From Rikenellaceae bacterium (GTDB taxonomy: Bacteria > Bacteroidota > Bacteroidia > Bacteroidales > Rikenellaceae), in contig JAJQEF010000016.1 of the NCBI GenBank assembly GCA_021201795.1, positions 84,531-148,530 of the forward strand: a stretch of 64,000 nt of DNA, written 5' to 3'. The translations under genes and the position numbers were made by a program. Positions 28,807 through 38,483 of the stretch are shown piece by piece (position 1 is the first letter of the stretch; every line of letters starts with the position of its first letter). The notes under the pieces are model-generated. The model made no database searches. It was not told where the DNA came from and saw only the letters and a program-made list of their open reading frames with translations.

Positions 28807-29406
28807 TTATCTGAGGTAATATATCGAAGGATCGAAAGAAACATTATAAGTGCGGAACGTAGTTCCTACTTGAATCGAAGGATTATTGTCGTTAATGATC
28901 CAGTCGATGGAGTTACCCAGATAACCGTCTTTTACGGTAAATTTGAAGTCCTCGATATAAACATATTCGTCGCCTTCGAAGTCAGGAAGTCGGTCATCGA
29001 ATGTCCACGGCATCTCGAAATCGTCGAAACTTTCAATTTTGTTGGATAATACGGTCAGATAATCGTAAGGGCCGTAGTTATTGAGATTGGGAGTTTCCCA
29101 GTCCCCTATCATCAGATAAACCTTACCGCTGTTTGAAACGATTCTCATCATGTCGATATATAGTTCATCGTAAAGTTCCCCGCGGTCGGTGCTCGTTACG
29201 GTTACGGTCCATATGTTGTGATAATAACCGAAATCATATTCGTAACCGAGCGCTGCTTTTACGGTAATAGTCGCAAAAGGAGGATCTGCGTCTTCCACCG
29301 TCGCAGTCGTTTCGACTGTCGCTTCATTGTCAGGGAGCGCAGACATGTTGTCTTTGGTACATGCGGCAAGCAATGCAATAAATGCAATAAGTAATAATTT
29401 TTTCAT
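28807..29406 (-). CDS. Hypothetical lipoprotein
   Basis: 199 residues with an N-terminal lipoprotein signal MKKLLLIAFIALLAAC, so it should be lipidated at Cys16 and sit in the outer membrane or periplasm. The mature part is acidic and beta-rich, with many Tyr, Asp and Trp (NNYGPYDYL, DEYVYIEDFKF). No family was recognised. An upstream in-frame ATG at 29454 would bury the signal, and it lies inside the promoter; 29406 is preferred. A similarly sized lipoprotein sits at 52650, but clear homology was not seen. Confidence 0.75.
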   Translation of the reverse strand: MKKLLLIAFIALLAACTKDNMSALPDNEATVETTATVEDADPPFATITVKAALGYEYDFGYYHNIWTVTVTSTDRGELYDELYIDMMRIVSNSGKVYLMIGDWETPNLNNYGPYDYLTVLSNKIESFDDFEMPWTFDDRLPDFEGDEYVYIEDFKFTVKDGYLGNSIDWIINDNNPSIQVGTTFRTYNVSFDPSIYYLR

Positions 29407-29441
29407 AGCTTTTGATTTAAATAAAACAATTAAAATTCTCG

Positions 29442-29473
29442 TAAATATATGCATATTTTATTGTAATAGCAAA
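29442..29473 (-). promoter_or_regulatory. Promoter for the hypothetical lipoprotein
   Basis: On the minus strand: TTTG, a 20-base spacer, then TATATTTA, 36 bases before the ATG at 29406. The spacing is ideal, with one mismatch to TAnnTTTG. The rest of 29474-29660 is AT-rich, with nothing else supported. Confidence 0.6.
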
Positions 29474-29660
29474 TGTTTGCCAATAAAAACTCATTATTTT
29501 GATAAAACTGCCTTTGGTTTTAATGGCTCTAAATTTGTTTTAAAAGAAACGATGCTTTAATCTATCGGATGTTATGACAGTAGCCGAATTATTTTTAATA
29601 AAAAATATACCATAAATACCATAAAAAAGCTACCTTTATTGCTTGAAATTGTTATCACTC

Positions 29661-31901
29661 ATGGAATATACGGAACAGGATGAAATATTGATAGGAGAGC
29701 TACAGAAGGAGCTGTTCGAGGCGTGTGGAAAAATTGCGAAAAAGGAGTCCGATATGGAACTGGTTCGGAAGGCTTTCTTTTTTGCCAAGGAAGCGCATAA
29801 AGGATTGAGGCGTAAATCAGGGGAACCTTATATCGTCCATCCTATATCTGTTGCGCTTATCGTCGTGAATGAGATCGAACTGGGTACGAAGTCTGTTGTT
29901 TCCGCTCTTTTGCATGATGTTGTAGAAGATACCGATTATACCGTGTCCGATATCGAACATCTTTTCGGTCCGAAAATAGCCTCGATGGTCGACGGTCTGA
30001 CAAAGATGGCTGGGGTTTTTTCTGCGGATACTACCGAGGAATCCGAGACTTCCAAGCAGGCGGAAAATTTTAAAAAAATGCTTCTCACATTGTCGGACGA
30101 TGTAAGGGTGATAATTATAAAAATAGCCGACCGGCTTCACAATATGCGTACGCTCGGATCCATGACTGTGCATAAACAAATGAAGATCACCAGTGAAACG
30201 GTCTATCTTTTTGCACCGCTGGCGCATCGGCTGGGATTGTTCGCGATAAAATCGGAACTGGAAGACCTCAGTCTTAAATACAGGTTTCCGGATGATTATA
30301 AAATGATCCGGTCCAAGATCAAAGATACTGAAGCGAACCGTAATAAATACATCGAAAAATTTAATTCTCCGATCAGGGAGATTCTTAAAGCAAACGATAT
30401 CGATTTCGAAGTATCGGGCAGGGTAAAATCCATATATTCGATATGGCGGAAAATACAGCGGAAGAACATCGACTTCGAAGAAATTTACGATCTTTTCGCT
30501 ATCCGCATAGTTTTCAAACCATCTCCGATGATTCCGGAAAAATCGCAGTGTTGGCACATTTATTCACTGGTGACGGATATTTATAAACCGAAACCGGACA
30601 GGATAAAGGATTGGGTAAACATTCCCAAGGCCAACGGTTATGAAGCATTGCATTGTACGGTAATGGGGCCCGACGGAGAATGGGTCGAGGTTCAGATACG
30701 TTCGCAGCGGATGGAGGAGATCGCGGAAAAAGGATTTGCCGCACATTGGAAGTATAAGGAACAATCCAGCAATACTGACGGAGAGATAGACAAATGGCTG
30801 AAACGCGTAAGGGAGGCCTTGAGCAGTTCCGTAGATAATGCGGTCGAATTCCTGGATAATTTTAAACTCAGCCTCTATTCCTCGGAAATAGTGATCTTTA
30901 CTCCGAAAGGGGATCAGATAACACTGCCGCAAGGTTCCACCGCGTTGGATTTCGCATATGATATTCACTCCAAGATAGGGAATACTGCCGTAGGAGCGAA
31001 GATTAATCATAAGATAAATTCTATTTTCACTCCGATAAGTTCCGGCGACCAGATAGAAATCATTACCTCGAACAATGTCAAGCCTAAACCCGAGTGGCTG
31101 GACCATGTAGTTACCTCGAAGGCGAAAAATTCCATAAAGAATTTTATCAAAAAAGATAATCAGAATAATATCGAGAGGGGAATCATAATTTTCGAGGAGA
31201 AAATGAAAAGCTTCGGTATACAACCGAGCGCCCGTGTGTTCCGGAAAGTTCTTCCTGCTTACAAATCTTCATCTAAAAGCGAATTTTACAGTAAACTCGG
31301 TGCCGGAATAATCAATCTTAACGGAGTGGAGAAAATACTACGTCAGAATGCAGCCAGCAAAATGATCAAATATTGGTCTCTACAGCTCTCGAATCCGCTG
31401 CGTCTGTTGAAAGGAAGTACCGAGACTAAGAAAAAAACAGAAGCAGAGGAAGTGGAAGCCATCACCGGAGATGAGTCGGAATTTTCTATTGCCGAATGCT
31501 GTAGCCCGATACCCGGAGATCAGGTTATCGGCTTCAGGGATGAGAACGGACATGTTACCGTACATAAGAAGAGCTGCAAGGAGGCCGTGAAACTTGCTTC
31601 GCAGCATGGTGAGAATATTGTCAAGGCGCAGTGGTCGGGATTTAAAGCCGTTTCTTTCCTTGCACATGTCGAGGTACGCGGCATCGACCGAATCGGCATA
31701 ATGCTCGATATGGCTAAACTTATATCGGAGGAGATGAACTTCAATATCCGCGAACTCAAGGTTCAGAGCCACGATGGAATATTTGAAGGGATCATAAGTC
31801 TGTATGTAAAAAGTATAGACGATCTTAAAACAATAATGGCCCGTCTGGGTAAGCTGCGCGGAGTCGAGAGGGTGCGAAGAATAGAGACGTACAGGGAATA
31901 A
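29661..31901 (+). CDS. rel: Bifunctional (p)ppGpp synthetase/hydrolase
   Basis: Stringent-response enzyme. The 746-residue protein has an HD hydrolase domain (SALLHDVVEDT; H85-D86), a synthetase domain (VKSIYSIWRKI, then ANGYEALHCTV), a TGS domain near 395-455 and a C-terminal ACT domain. RIKD in the synthetase fits the RXKD of bifunctional enzymes rather than the EXDD of synthetase-only RelA. The start is the ATG at 29661; an upstream TTG would add six residues with little support. Its operon may include the DUF308 and cupin genes. Confidence 0.95.
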   Translation: MEYTEQDEILIGELQKELFEACGKIAKKESDMELVRKAFFFAKEAHKGLRRKSGEPYIVHPISVALIVVNEIELGTKSVVSALLHDVVEDTDYTVSDIEHLFGPKIASMVDGLTKMAGVFSADTTEESETSKQAENFKKMLLTLSDDVRVIIIKIADRLHNMRTLGSMTVHKQMKITSETVYLFAPLAHRLGLFAIKSELEDLSLKYRFPDDYKMIRSKIKDTEANRNKYIEKFNSPIREILKANDIDFEVSGRVKSIYSIWRKIQRKNIDFEEIYDLFAIRIVFKPSPMIPEKSQCWHIYSLVTDIYKPKPDRIKDWVNIPKANGYEALHCTVMGPDGEWVEVQIRSQRMEEIAEKGFAAHWKYKEQSSNTDGEIDKWLKRVREALSSSVDNAVEFLDNFKLSLYSSEIVIFTPKGDQITLPQGSTALDFAYDIHSKIGNTAVGAKINHKINSIFTPISSGDQIEIITSNNVKPKPEWLDHVVTSKAKNSIKNFIKKDNQNNIERGIIIFEEKMKSFGIQPSARVFRKVLPAYKSSSKSEFYSKLGAGIINLNGVEKILRQNAASKMIKYWSLQLSNPLRLLKGSTETKKKTEAEEVEAITGDESEFSIAECCSPIPGDQVIGFRDENGHVTVHKKSCKEAVKLASQHGENIVKAQWSGFKAVSFLAHVEVRGIDRIGIMLDMAKLISEEMNFNIRELKVQSHDGIFEGIISLYVKSIDDLKTIMARLGKLRGVERVRRIETYRE

Positions 31902-31918
31902 AACTAAAATCTACCGCC

Positions 31919-32437
31919 ATGTTAAAAATTTTCAGCAGCGACATTTGGAGAAGCATAATCTCTTTGTTAGTGGGAATCGTTATGGTAGTATGGTCGCATC
32001 TTGCGATTAACTATGCGATTGTGATTACGGGAATATTAATTTTATTATCAGGATTAATTTCCATGATTATGTTTACGAGAAATACAGATCCAACCCGAGA
32101 AGGACTCCCGGTCCAGGGAATGCTGGGATTAATTTTGGGCGTATTTCTAATAGTGGCGCCATCTTTTTTCGTAAGTATCATAATGATCCTGTTGGGAGCC
32201 GTAATAATCGTTGCTTCCCTGAATCAGCTGTCAGGACTGGCTCTGGCTCGCCGTAACGGTTTCAGGATCCCGGGATTTTTGTATCTGTTCCCTGTTCTGC
32301 TTCTGATAGCAGGATTTGTAATTTTCTTCGATCCGTTCGCTTCTGCACAGGGATTGGTCGTATTTTTCGGATGCGCGGTGATTTTCTACGGATTAACCGA
32401 TCTCGTCAATTATTTTATCGTTCGTAATTCGCGTTGA
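31919..32437 (+). CDS. DUF308 (HdeD-like) membrane protein
   Basis: 172 residues with six hydrophobic helices in paired repeats, as in HdeD-type DUF308 proteins linked to acid resistance in enterics. Function here is unknown. It starts 17 bases after rel and overlaps the next start by 4 bases, so it is probably part of the same transcript. Confidence 0.85.
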   Translation: MLKIFSSDIWRSIISLLVGIVMVVWSHLAINYAIVITGILILLSGLISMIMFTRNTDPTREGLPVQGMLGLILGVFLIVAPSFFVSIIMILLGAVIIVASLNQLSGLALARRNGFRIPGFLYLFPVLLLIAGFVIFFDPFASAQGLVVFFGCAVIFYGLTDLVNYFIVRNSR

Positions 32438-32769
32438 TTTTGGACAATATTTTCGAAATACCTGATAATTCATCCGGAGAAGAAATATTCGAAGATATTC
32501 TTAAAAAAGATAATCTCGAGTGGTTCAGACTGGAGAGAATAATTTCTTTCGGCAACCGGAGTCCCGAAGAAGGATGGTATGACCAGCAGTGGAACGAGTG
32601 GGTAATGGTCGTAAAAGGTGAGGCAGTACTCGAGTTTGAAACAGGAGCAAGTACGGAATTGATTACCGGCGACCATATCTTTATCGAAAAAAATGTTAAG
32701 CACAAGGTATCTTACACAAGCGATGATTGTGTATGGCTGGCTTTGCATTTTAAGGAGCGTTCTAATTAA
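32434..32769 (+). CDS. Small cupin domain protein
   Basis: 111-residue single-domain cupin with an EWVMVVKGEAVLEFE strand and a GDHIFIEKNVKHKV motif carrying the second-motif histidine. Binding of a metal and small ligand is likely; no specific role can be given. The start is TTG, overlapping the upstream TGA as TTGA; a second TTG two codons later is possible. The 3' end overlaps the convergent glycosyltransferase by 8 bases. Confidence 0.8.
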   Translation: MILDNIFEIPDNSSGEEIFEDILKKDNLEWFRLERIISFGNRSPEEGWYDQQWNEWVMVVKGEAVLEFETGASTELITGDHIFIEKNVKHKVSYTSDDCVWLALHFKERSN

Positions 32770-33484
32770 TCGGAAGTTTTTTTCGGAAACGCAGCCCCAT
32801 AACTCCCCAGAATGCTTCACCGAATATTCCGCTGCTCATTTTGGATGTTCCCCTGGTTCTGTCTGTAAAAATTATAGGTAATTCACGAACTTTTAATCCC
32901 GCCTTCCAGATAAGATACTTCATTTCGATCTGAAATCCGTAGCCTTTCATTCTTATTCCGTCCAGATCAAGTTTTTCGAGCGCTTCTTTAGAATAGCATA
33001 CAAACCCTGCAGTAGCATCCCTGACAGGCATACCGGTAATGGTGCGTACGTAATATGACGCGAAGTATGACATGAGTACCCTCTTCATTGGCCAGTTTAC
33101 GACGTTCACTCCGCATACGTATCTTGAGCCGACAACCAATGCGGCATTTTCTTTTGTCGCGGTCCCGCAGAGTCTTTCGAGGTCGTTCGGATTATGGGAA
33201 AAATCCGCGTCCATTTCGAAAATGTAATCATATCCGTTTGCCAACGCCCATTTAAAGCCTGTAATATATGCTGTTCCGAGCCCGAGCTTGCCGCTTCTCT
33301 CTATCATATGGATCCTGTCCGGAGCTTCAGACTGCATGTTTTTTACCAGCATTGCGGTTCCGTCAGGGGAGTTATCGTCGATAATCAGAATATGAAAATC
33401 CGTTTTTAAATTAAGTACGGCGCCTATGATCGCTTCGATATTTTCTTTTTCGTTATATGTAGGTATGATTACCAGTTTACGCAT
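32762..33484 (-). CDS. Polyprenol monophosphomannose synthase-like GT2
   Basis: 240-residue family 2 glycosyltransferase resembling dolichol/polyprenol-phosphate mannose synthases. It opens MRKLVIIPTYNEKENI, with IIDDNSPDGT near 35, the DXD-type FEMDADFSHNP near 90, and GYGFQIEMKYL near 175. No C-terminal membrane domain is present, as in the short soluble type. It would make a lipid-linked sugar donor for envelope or glycoprotein glycosylation. The ATG at 33484 is preferred over the ORF extension to 33601, which overlaps the divergent gene. Confidence 0.9.
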   Translation of the reverse strand: MRKLVIIPTYNEKENIEAIIGAVLNLKTDFHILIIDDNSPDGTAMLVKNMQSEAPDRIHMIERSGKLGLGTAYITGFKWALANGYDYIFEMDADFSHNPNDLERLCGTATKENAALVVGSRYVCGVNVVNWPMKRVLMSYFASYYVRTITGMPVRDATAGFVCYSKEALEKLDLDGIRMKGYGFQIEMKYLIWKAGLKVRELPIIFTDRTRGTSKMSSGIFGEAFWGVMGLRFRKKLPIN

Positions 33485-33540
33485 CACGTAATTAAATGAA
33501 TTATTTATTGTAAATGTAGCAAAATAATCGAAAAACCGTT

Positions 33541-33548
33541 TATTTTTG
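33541..33548 (+). promoter_or_regulatory. -10 element for the secreted unknown at 33564
   Basis: TATTTTTG (TAnnTTTG), 15 bases before the ATG, in an 80-base divergent region. Confidence 0.5.
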
Positions 33549-33563
33549 CGTAAAATTGAATGA

Positions 33564-34211
33564 ATGTATCGCATAATAACCATATTTTTTCTTTTATTCA
33601 CTGCTCTCTGTGCTGCCGCACAGGACGGAAATTATGAAAACGCTGAGGTTAGAAGCGGCTTTTTCAGACGTATTTTTAAAAACGAGAAAAAAAGTAAACA
33701 AGAATCAGTCCGTAAAATTACTGTTCCGCGTACAGAAACCGTAAGATGGCTTAATGAAAATATGGTGCCTGCGGAGGATTTTATCGATAGATTCGAAATG
33801 ACAGTTCCCGATTCGGTTCCCAAAATAGAGTTGTTTATGACAAATCCGGTGAACGGATGGTATGTCGAAGGTAAGGTAATCAATGCCCTTAACGGAGGAG
33901 CGGATATTCATAAAAACGATTTTTATTCTTATCCCGATTATAAACGTATTGCGTCGGTAGCTTTGCAAAACGAAGTTTCTATCGTTCCTGTTTTCGACCT
34001 TTCGGATTACAATCTGTTTTTTTCTGAGACTACCGGACATGAAATGTTATCTGTGGAAGGATGGAGATTCGCGAGGGCTCTTATCAAAGAATTTTTGGAA
34101 GAGACACAAACGGATAGTATCGCATTCGCTGTTCCTGAAGGTAAATACCGTAAGTTCATAGAAGAGATAATGGTCGGATATCCCGATACGGCATATTATT
34201 ACATAAATTAA
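33564..34211 (+). CDS. Hypothetical secreted protein
   Basis: 215 residues with a signal peptide (MYRIITIFFLLFTALCAAAQ), so periplasmic or exported. The mature protein begins with a basic, charged region (FKNEKKSKQESVRK) and has no cysteines. No family was recognised. The COG2509 flavoprotein gene starts 5 bases after its stop, so the two are co-transcribed. Confidence 0.75.
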   Translation: MYRIITIFFLLFTALCAAAQDGNYENAEVRSGFFRRIFKNEKKSKQESVRKITVPRTETVRWLNENMVPAEDFIDRFEMTVPDSVPKIELFMTNPVNGWYVEGKVINALNGGADIHKNDFYSYPDYKRIASVALQNEVSIVPVFDLSDYNLFFSETTGHEMLSVEGWRFARALIKEFLEETQTDSIAFAVPEGKYRKFIEEIMVGYPDTAYYYIN

Positions 34212-34216
34212 TACTT

Positions 34217-35779
34217 ATGGCTTTTGAAATCTCCATTACCTTATCGCCGAAGCAGGCGTCTGATACGAAATACTACCTTCCCATCGCTGCTTCAAAAGCG
34301 AGGATAAGTGTCGAAAATATAGCTTTTTCACGTGTAATTAAGCGATCCGTAGATGCCCGTTCAAAATCGGTTAAAGTAAATCTTACGTTACAGATATTCG
34401 AGGACAATGAGAATAAACCCGATCCTGTAAATTTCGAATACGGAGACGTGAAACACGGTCAGCCCGCGGTTATTATAGGAGCAGGACCTGCGGGATTATT
34501 CGCTGCGTTAAGATTAATAGAGGCGGGAATTAAGCCCGTGATAATCGAACGTGGTAAAGAAGTATCTGCAAGAAAATACGATATTGCGCGCATCAACAGG
34601 AACGGAGCTGTGGATCCGGACTCGAACTATGCGTTCGGGGAGGGGGGAGCCGGCACTTTTTCCGACGGAAAACTGTTCACACGCTCCAAAAAAAGAGGCG
34701 ATTTCCGTAAATCCCTCGAGATTCTGAAGTTTCATGGTGCGGACGAATCGATCCTTTATGAGGCGCATCCGCATATCGGTACCGACAGACTACCAAAAAT
34801 TATCACTGAAATAAGAAAAACCATTGTTAACTCGGGAGGTGAAATAATTTTCAGCGCGCGTTTGACGGATATAATTTTGCGTGATGGTAAAATATACGGT
34901 GTCGAATATAATGGAACGGAAAAAATAGAATCACAAGTGTTGATACTTGCTACGGGACATTCGGCACGCGATATATATAAACTTCTTTACAGAAAAAATA
35001 TACTGTTGGAAGCCAAGGCCTTCGCGATGGGGGTCAGGATCGAACATCCTCAGTCTCTTATAGACTCCATACAGTATCATATGGCTGACAGGGGAGAATA
35101 TCTTCCCGCTGCTTCATATACGTTGAAAAATCAGATTAAAGGACGCGGAGTTTATTCTTTCTGCATGTGCCCGGGAGGTTTTATAGTGCCTGCGATGACC
35201 GCGGAAGACGAAGCGGTTGTAAACGGAATGTCGCCTTCGGGACGGAACTCCGTTTTTGCGAATTCGGGAATCGTGACCGAGGTTCGGCAGGAGGATTTTG
35301 CGCATTTGATTCCGGAATACGGTGTGCTTGCAGGAATGATGTTTCAGGAGGAGTTTGAAAAATCGGCATTTGCGAATGGTGGGGGAAACAGGTCCGTTCC
35401 CGGACAAAGGGGTCCTGATTTTATAAAAGGAGTTAAATCGTCATCTCTTCCCAAAACTTCATATCATCCGGGGGCGGAGAGTTCCAATATGAAAAATTGG
35501 ATGCCCGGTTTCATATATGGGGCGCTTAGTTTCGGTATCGACAGTTTCGGAAGAAAAATGCGTGGATTTGTAACGGATAAAGCGATGGTGCTCGGTGTGG
35601 AGTCGAGAACATCTTCTCCTGTAAGGATACCCCGGGATAATGAAACTCTTATGCATCCACAGATTTATGGTCTGTATCCTTGTGCCGAAGGTGCCGGTTA
35701 TGCCGGAGGTATAATTTCAGCAGCGATAGACGGGGAGCGTTGTGCGGAGAAAGCAGCGTCGCAGTTGGGGAAAAAATAA
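34217..35779 (+). CDS. FAD-dependent oxidoreductase, COG2509 family
   Basis: 520-residue soluble flavoprotein. After an ~80-residue N-terminal domain comes the FAD-binding motif VIIGAGPAGLFAALRLIEAG (84-103), then AFGEGGAGTFSDGKL near 141 and the C-terminal CAEGAGYAGGI, all typical of COG2509. Members are widespread and poorly characterised; the substrate is unknown. It shares an operon with a secreted unknown. The 3' end faces proB. Confidence 0.88.
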   Translation: MAFEISITLSPKQASDTKYYLPIAASKARISVENIAFSRVIKRSVDARSKSVKVNLTLQIFEDNENKPDPVNFEYGDVKHGQPAVIIGAGPAGLFAALRLIEAGIKPVIIERGKEVSARKYDIARINRNGAVDPDSNYAFGEGGAGTFSDGKLFTRSKKRGDFRKSLEILKFHGADESILYEAHPHIGTDRLPKIITEIRKTIVNSGGEIIFSARLTDIILRDGKIYGVEYNGTEKIESQVLILATGHSARDIYKLLYRKNILLEAKAFAMGVRIEHPQSLIDSIQYHMADRGEYLPAASYTLKNQIKGRGVYSFCMCPGGFIVPAMTAEDEAVVNGMSPSGRNSVFANSGIVTEVRQEDFAHLIPEYGVLAGMMFQEEFEKSAFANGGGNRSVPGQRGPDFIKGVKSSSLPKTSYHPGAESSNMKNWMPGFIYGALSFGIDSFGRKMRGFVTDKAMVLGVESRTSSPVRIPRDNETLMHPQIYGLYPCAEGAGYAGGIISAAIDGERCAEKAASQLGKK

Positions 35780-35799
35780 TCCGCATATTCTTTGCGGAT
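35779..35799. terminator. Short hairpin between convergent genes
   Basis: ATCCGCA and TGCGGAT arms (7 pairs) separated by 7 bases, between the COG2509 stop and the proB stop. The trailing T tract is weak. Confidence 0.4.
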
Positions 35800-35812
35800 C
35801 GTTTCTATATAT

Positions 35813-36898
35813 TTAATCGAGATACAGATAATCATAATGGATCAGCGGTTTGGAGCCTTGGATTCCTATGGATTCAGTTGCTTTGGCGCTGTCGGTAGAG
35901 ACTTTGCCTACGCCGATAGATTCTCCTTTGTATAGTATTTTAACTATATCGTCTTTTTCGAACTCACCTTCTATTTTCTCCACTCCTACGGGAAGAAGGC
36001 TGGTGGCCAACGGACCGGAGAGAGCCTTGAAGGCACGTTCATTGATGTGAAGTTCTCCTTTTGCGAAAAGGTCGGAATGCGCTATCCATTTTTTAACATC
36101 CGAGATCGGTTTGTCCGAAGCGTGAAAACGTGTACAGATCGTATCGCTTTCTTTTTTGAGAAGGTCGATAAGAATATTGTCCTTTTTGCCGTTTGCGATA
36201 ATTACCTCTATTCCTTCGTTAGCTACTTTTTTAGCTATGGTGCTTTTTGTAAGCATTCCCCCGCGTCCGAAATTGGATTTCTGGGGTTGAATGAATCCTG
36301 AAAGATCCTGCTTCTTATCGTTATAAATGTCGCGTATTACTTCTGATTCCGGATCGGACGGATTACCGTTGTAAATACCGTCGATATTGCTTAATATTAT
36401 CAGAACTTCCGAGTTCATCATGGATGCGATAAGACCGGACAATTCATCGTTGTCCGTAAACATTAGCTCGGTAACAGAAATAGTATCGTTTTCATTTACT
36501 ATCGGAATCACTCCGTTTTCGATCATTACCGACATACAGTTTTTCTGGTTCAGATAATGGCGCCTTGTCGAAAAATTTTCTTTAGTAGTTAAGATCTGCC
36601 CTACGTAAATGTTGTGATCCCTGAAAAGTTCGTAATAACGGTTTATAAGTTTCACCTGTCCCACGGAGGAAAACAGCTGTCTCCCGGCTATGGAGTCGAG
36701 TTTTTTTGTCGTTTTGAGTTCGCTTCTGCCCGAAGCTACGGCTCCTGAAGAGACCATAATTACTTCGATTCCCGATTTTCTCAGAAAAGATACCTGGTCG
36801 ACAAGTGAAGACATACGCGTAACGTCCAGAGTTCCGTCCGGGCGCGCAAGTACGTTGCTGCCTATTTTTATGGTAATTCTTTTGAATCTGAAATCCAT
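35813..36898 (-). CDS. proB: Glutamate 5-kinase
   Basis: First step of proline synthesis: ATP-dependent phosphorylation of glutamate. The 361-residue protein has the amino-acid kinase domain (TIKIGSNVL, VSSGAVASGR near 51, NENDTIS near 134, RGGMLTKS near 212) and a C-terminal PUA domain from about 275. The start is the ATG at 36898, overlapping the dapA stop as TAATG, which indicates translational coupling. proA is not in this window. Confidence 0.94.
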   Translation of the reverse strand: MDFRFKRITIKIGSNVLARPDGTLDVTRMSSLVDQVSFLRKSGIEVIMVSSGAVASGRSELKTTKKLDSIAGRQLFSSVGQVKLINRYYELFRDHNIYVGQILTTKENFSTRRHYLNQKNCMSVMIENGVIPIVNENDTISVTELMFTDNDELSGLIASMMNSEVLIILSNIDGIYNGNPSDPESEVIRDIYNDKKQDLSGFIQPQKSNFGRGGMLTKSTIAKKVANEGIEVIIANGKKDNILIDLLKKESDTICTRFHASDKPISDVKKWIAHSDLFAKGELHINERAFKALSGPLATSLLPVGVEKIEGEFEKDDIVKILYKGESIGVGKVSTDSAKATESIGIQGSKPLIHYDYLYLD

Positions 36899-37785
36899 TA
36901 GCAAAGCTCGTATTTATTTATCGCGTCTTCGAAAAGCCGGCGAAGTTCGTCGCTTCCTGAAACTAACGGGAGTCTTACAGTGTTGGACATTACTCCCTTA
37001 ACCGCTAAGGCTGTTTTTATTCCGACAGGGTTGCCTTCGAGGAAGAGGGAATCTATACAGCCCAGAAGCGACATCTGGAGAATCGCTGCGTTTGTAAAAT
37101 CACCGGTGAGGCAAAGTTTCACCATCCGGCAGAATTTTTCCGGAAATGCATTCGCCGCTACAGATATCACGCCGTCTCCGCCGAGTGCGATAAGAGGCAG
37201 CGCCATATTGTCGTCACCCGAAATTACCATAAAATTTTCCGGTCTGTCGCGCAATATATAACTGATCTGAGACAGTGACCCGGAGGCTTCTTTGACTGCA
37301 AATATATTTTCAACCTCGAGTGCTAGTTTAAGAGTCGTTTCCGCAGACATGTTTACTCCGGTGCGTCCGGGAACATTATACAGCATTACCGGTTTCGGAG
37401 ATGCTTGTGCAACAGATTTATAATGTTCGTACAGACCTCTTTGCGACGGTCTGTTGTAGTAAGGAGTCACAGAAAGTACGGCTGCGATCTTATCCATATC
37501 GTAGTCCCCGAAACATTTTACGGTTTCCGCAGTGTTGTTTCCTCCCACACCAAGTACGACAGGAACCCTGTCCCCGTTTTTCTCCATAATGAACTTTACC
37601 AGTTCCTTTTTTTCCTCTTTGGTAAGCGTAGGAGTTTCCGCAGTCGTTCCCAGTGCGACAATATAATCAGCCCCTCCCGTTATGACATTCTCGATCAAAA
37701 CATTAAGGGCATTGTAATCGATTTCCGTATTTTCTTTGAAAGGGGTTACGAGCGCAACTCCCGTACCCTGTATATTGTTCTTCAT
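36898..37785 (-). CDS. dapA: 4-hydroxy-tetrahydrodipicolinate synthase
   Basis: Condenses pyruvate and aspartate semialdehyde in lysine/diaminopimelate synthesis. The 295-residue TIM barrel has ALGTTAETPTL near 45, YNVPGRTG near 135 (active-site Tyr) and the Schiff-base Lys in VKEASGS near 163. It is the first gene of a dapA-proB operon with a TAATG junction. Confidence 0.95.
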   Translation of the reverse strand: MKNNIQGTGVALVTPFKENTEIDYNALNVLIENVITGGADYIVALGTTAETPTLTKEEKKELVKFIMEKNGDRVPVVLGVGGNNTAETVKCFGDYDMDKIAAVLSVTPYYNRPSQRGLYEHYKSVAQASPKPVMLYNVPGRTGVNMSAETTLKLALEVENIFAVKEASGSLSQISYILRDRPENFMVISGDDNMALPLIALGGDGVISVAANAFPEKFCRMVKLCLTGDFTNAAILQMSLLGCIDSLFLEGNPVGIKTALAVKGVMSNTVRLPLVSGSDELRRLFEDAINKYELC

Positions 37786-37805
37786 GCAGGCTGTTTATTT
37801 TCGTA

Positions 37806-37813
37806 CAAAAATA
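37806..37813 (-). promoter_or_regulatory. -10 element for dapA-proB
   Basis: TATTTTTG on the minus strand (TAnnTTTG), 21 bases before the dapA ATG. Confidence 0.5.
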
Positions 37814-37874
37814 GTATAAAATTAACAATATTCAATACTAAAATGATTTGTTCGGAAGATATTATTCCCGGAAT

Positions 37875-38483
37875 CTAAAGTTCGATGGATGAGCATTTAT
37901 ATCCGTTCTCGGTAAGGAACTGAAGAACTTTAGGAAGTGCGTATTCAAGGTTCCGGAACGATTTTCTGGAATCGTGAAATACCACTATGGAACCGGGCTT
38001 CACGTGTTTGGTAACATTTGTCACACATTGGCGCGGATTGACGTACCTGCTGTAATCCCTGCTGATGATCTCCCACATTATCAGGTTGTAGCGTTCGCTG
38101 AGCAGTTTGATCTGACGTGCTTTGATTCGTCCGTAAGGCGGACGCACCAGATTCGATTTTATTATCTGATCCGCAAAGTCTATGTCCTCGATATATCTCC
38201 ACGTTTTCATTTTCCAGCCTTTTTGATGGCTGTATGTGTGATTTCCGACCTGATGCCCGGCATCCAGTATCATTTGAAATATCTCGGGATATTGTTCTGC
38301 GTTTTTACCGAGACAAAAAAAAGTAGCCTTAGCGTTGTATTTTTCAAGCTGTTCCAAAACACATGGGGTCACCTCCGGCGAAGGGCCGTCGTCGAATGTC
38401 AGGTAGACATCCGCGCTGTCCGGGAAGTTCCAGATCAACTGCGGGAAAAGTCTTCGGATTATTTTGGGAGGCTTAAAAATCAA
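37875..38483 (-). CDS. Polysaccharide deacetylase family protein
   Basis: 202-residue NodB-domain protein. It has TFDDGPSP (catalytic Asp and metal Asp), HTYSH with the metal-binding histidines, PPYGR and VVFHDS. No signal peptide was seen, so it may be cytosolic or membrane-anchored by its basic N-terminus. It probably removes acetyl groups from a cell-wall or envelope glycan. It is the last gene of HAD-PAP2-deacetylase and overlaps PAP2 by 11 bases. Confidence 0.9.
   Translation of the reverse strand: MIFKPPKIIRRLFPQLIWNFPDSADVYLTFDDGPSPEVTPCVLEQLEKYNAKATFFCLGKNAEQYPEIFQMILDAGHQVGNHTYSHQKGWKMKTWRYIEDIDFADQIIKSNLVRPPYGRIKARQIKLLSERYNLIMWEIISRDYSRYVNPRQCVTNVTKHVKPGSIVVFHDSRKSFRNLEYALPKVLQFLTENGYKCSSIEL

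Noticed and set aside
33485..33601. Upstream extension of the GT2 gene to 33601
   Set aside because: It would add 39 low-complexity residues before the canonical MRKLVIIPTYNE start and overlap the divergent gene at 33564.
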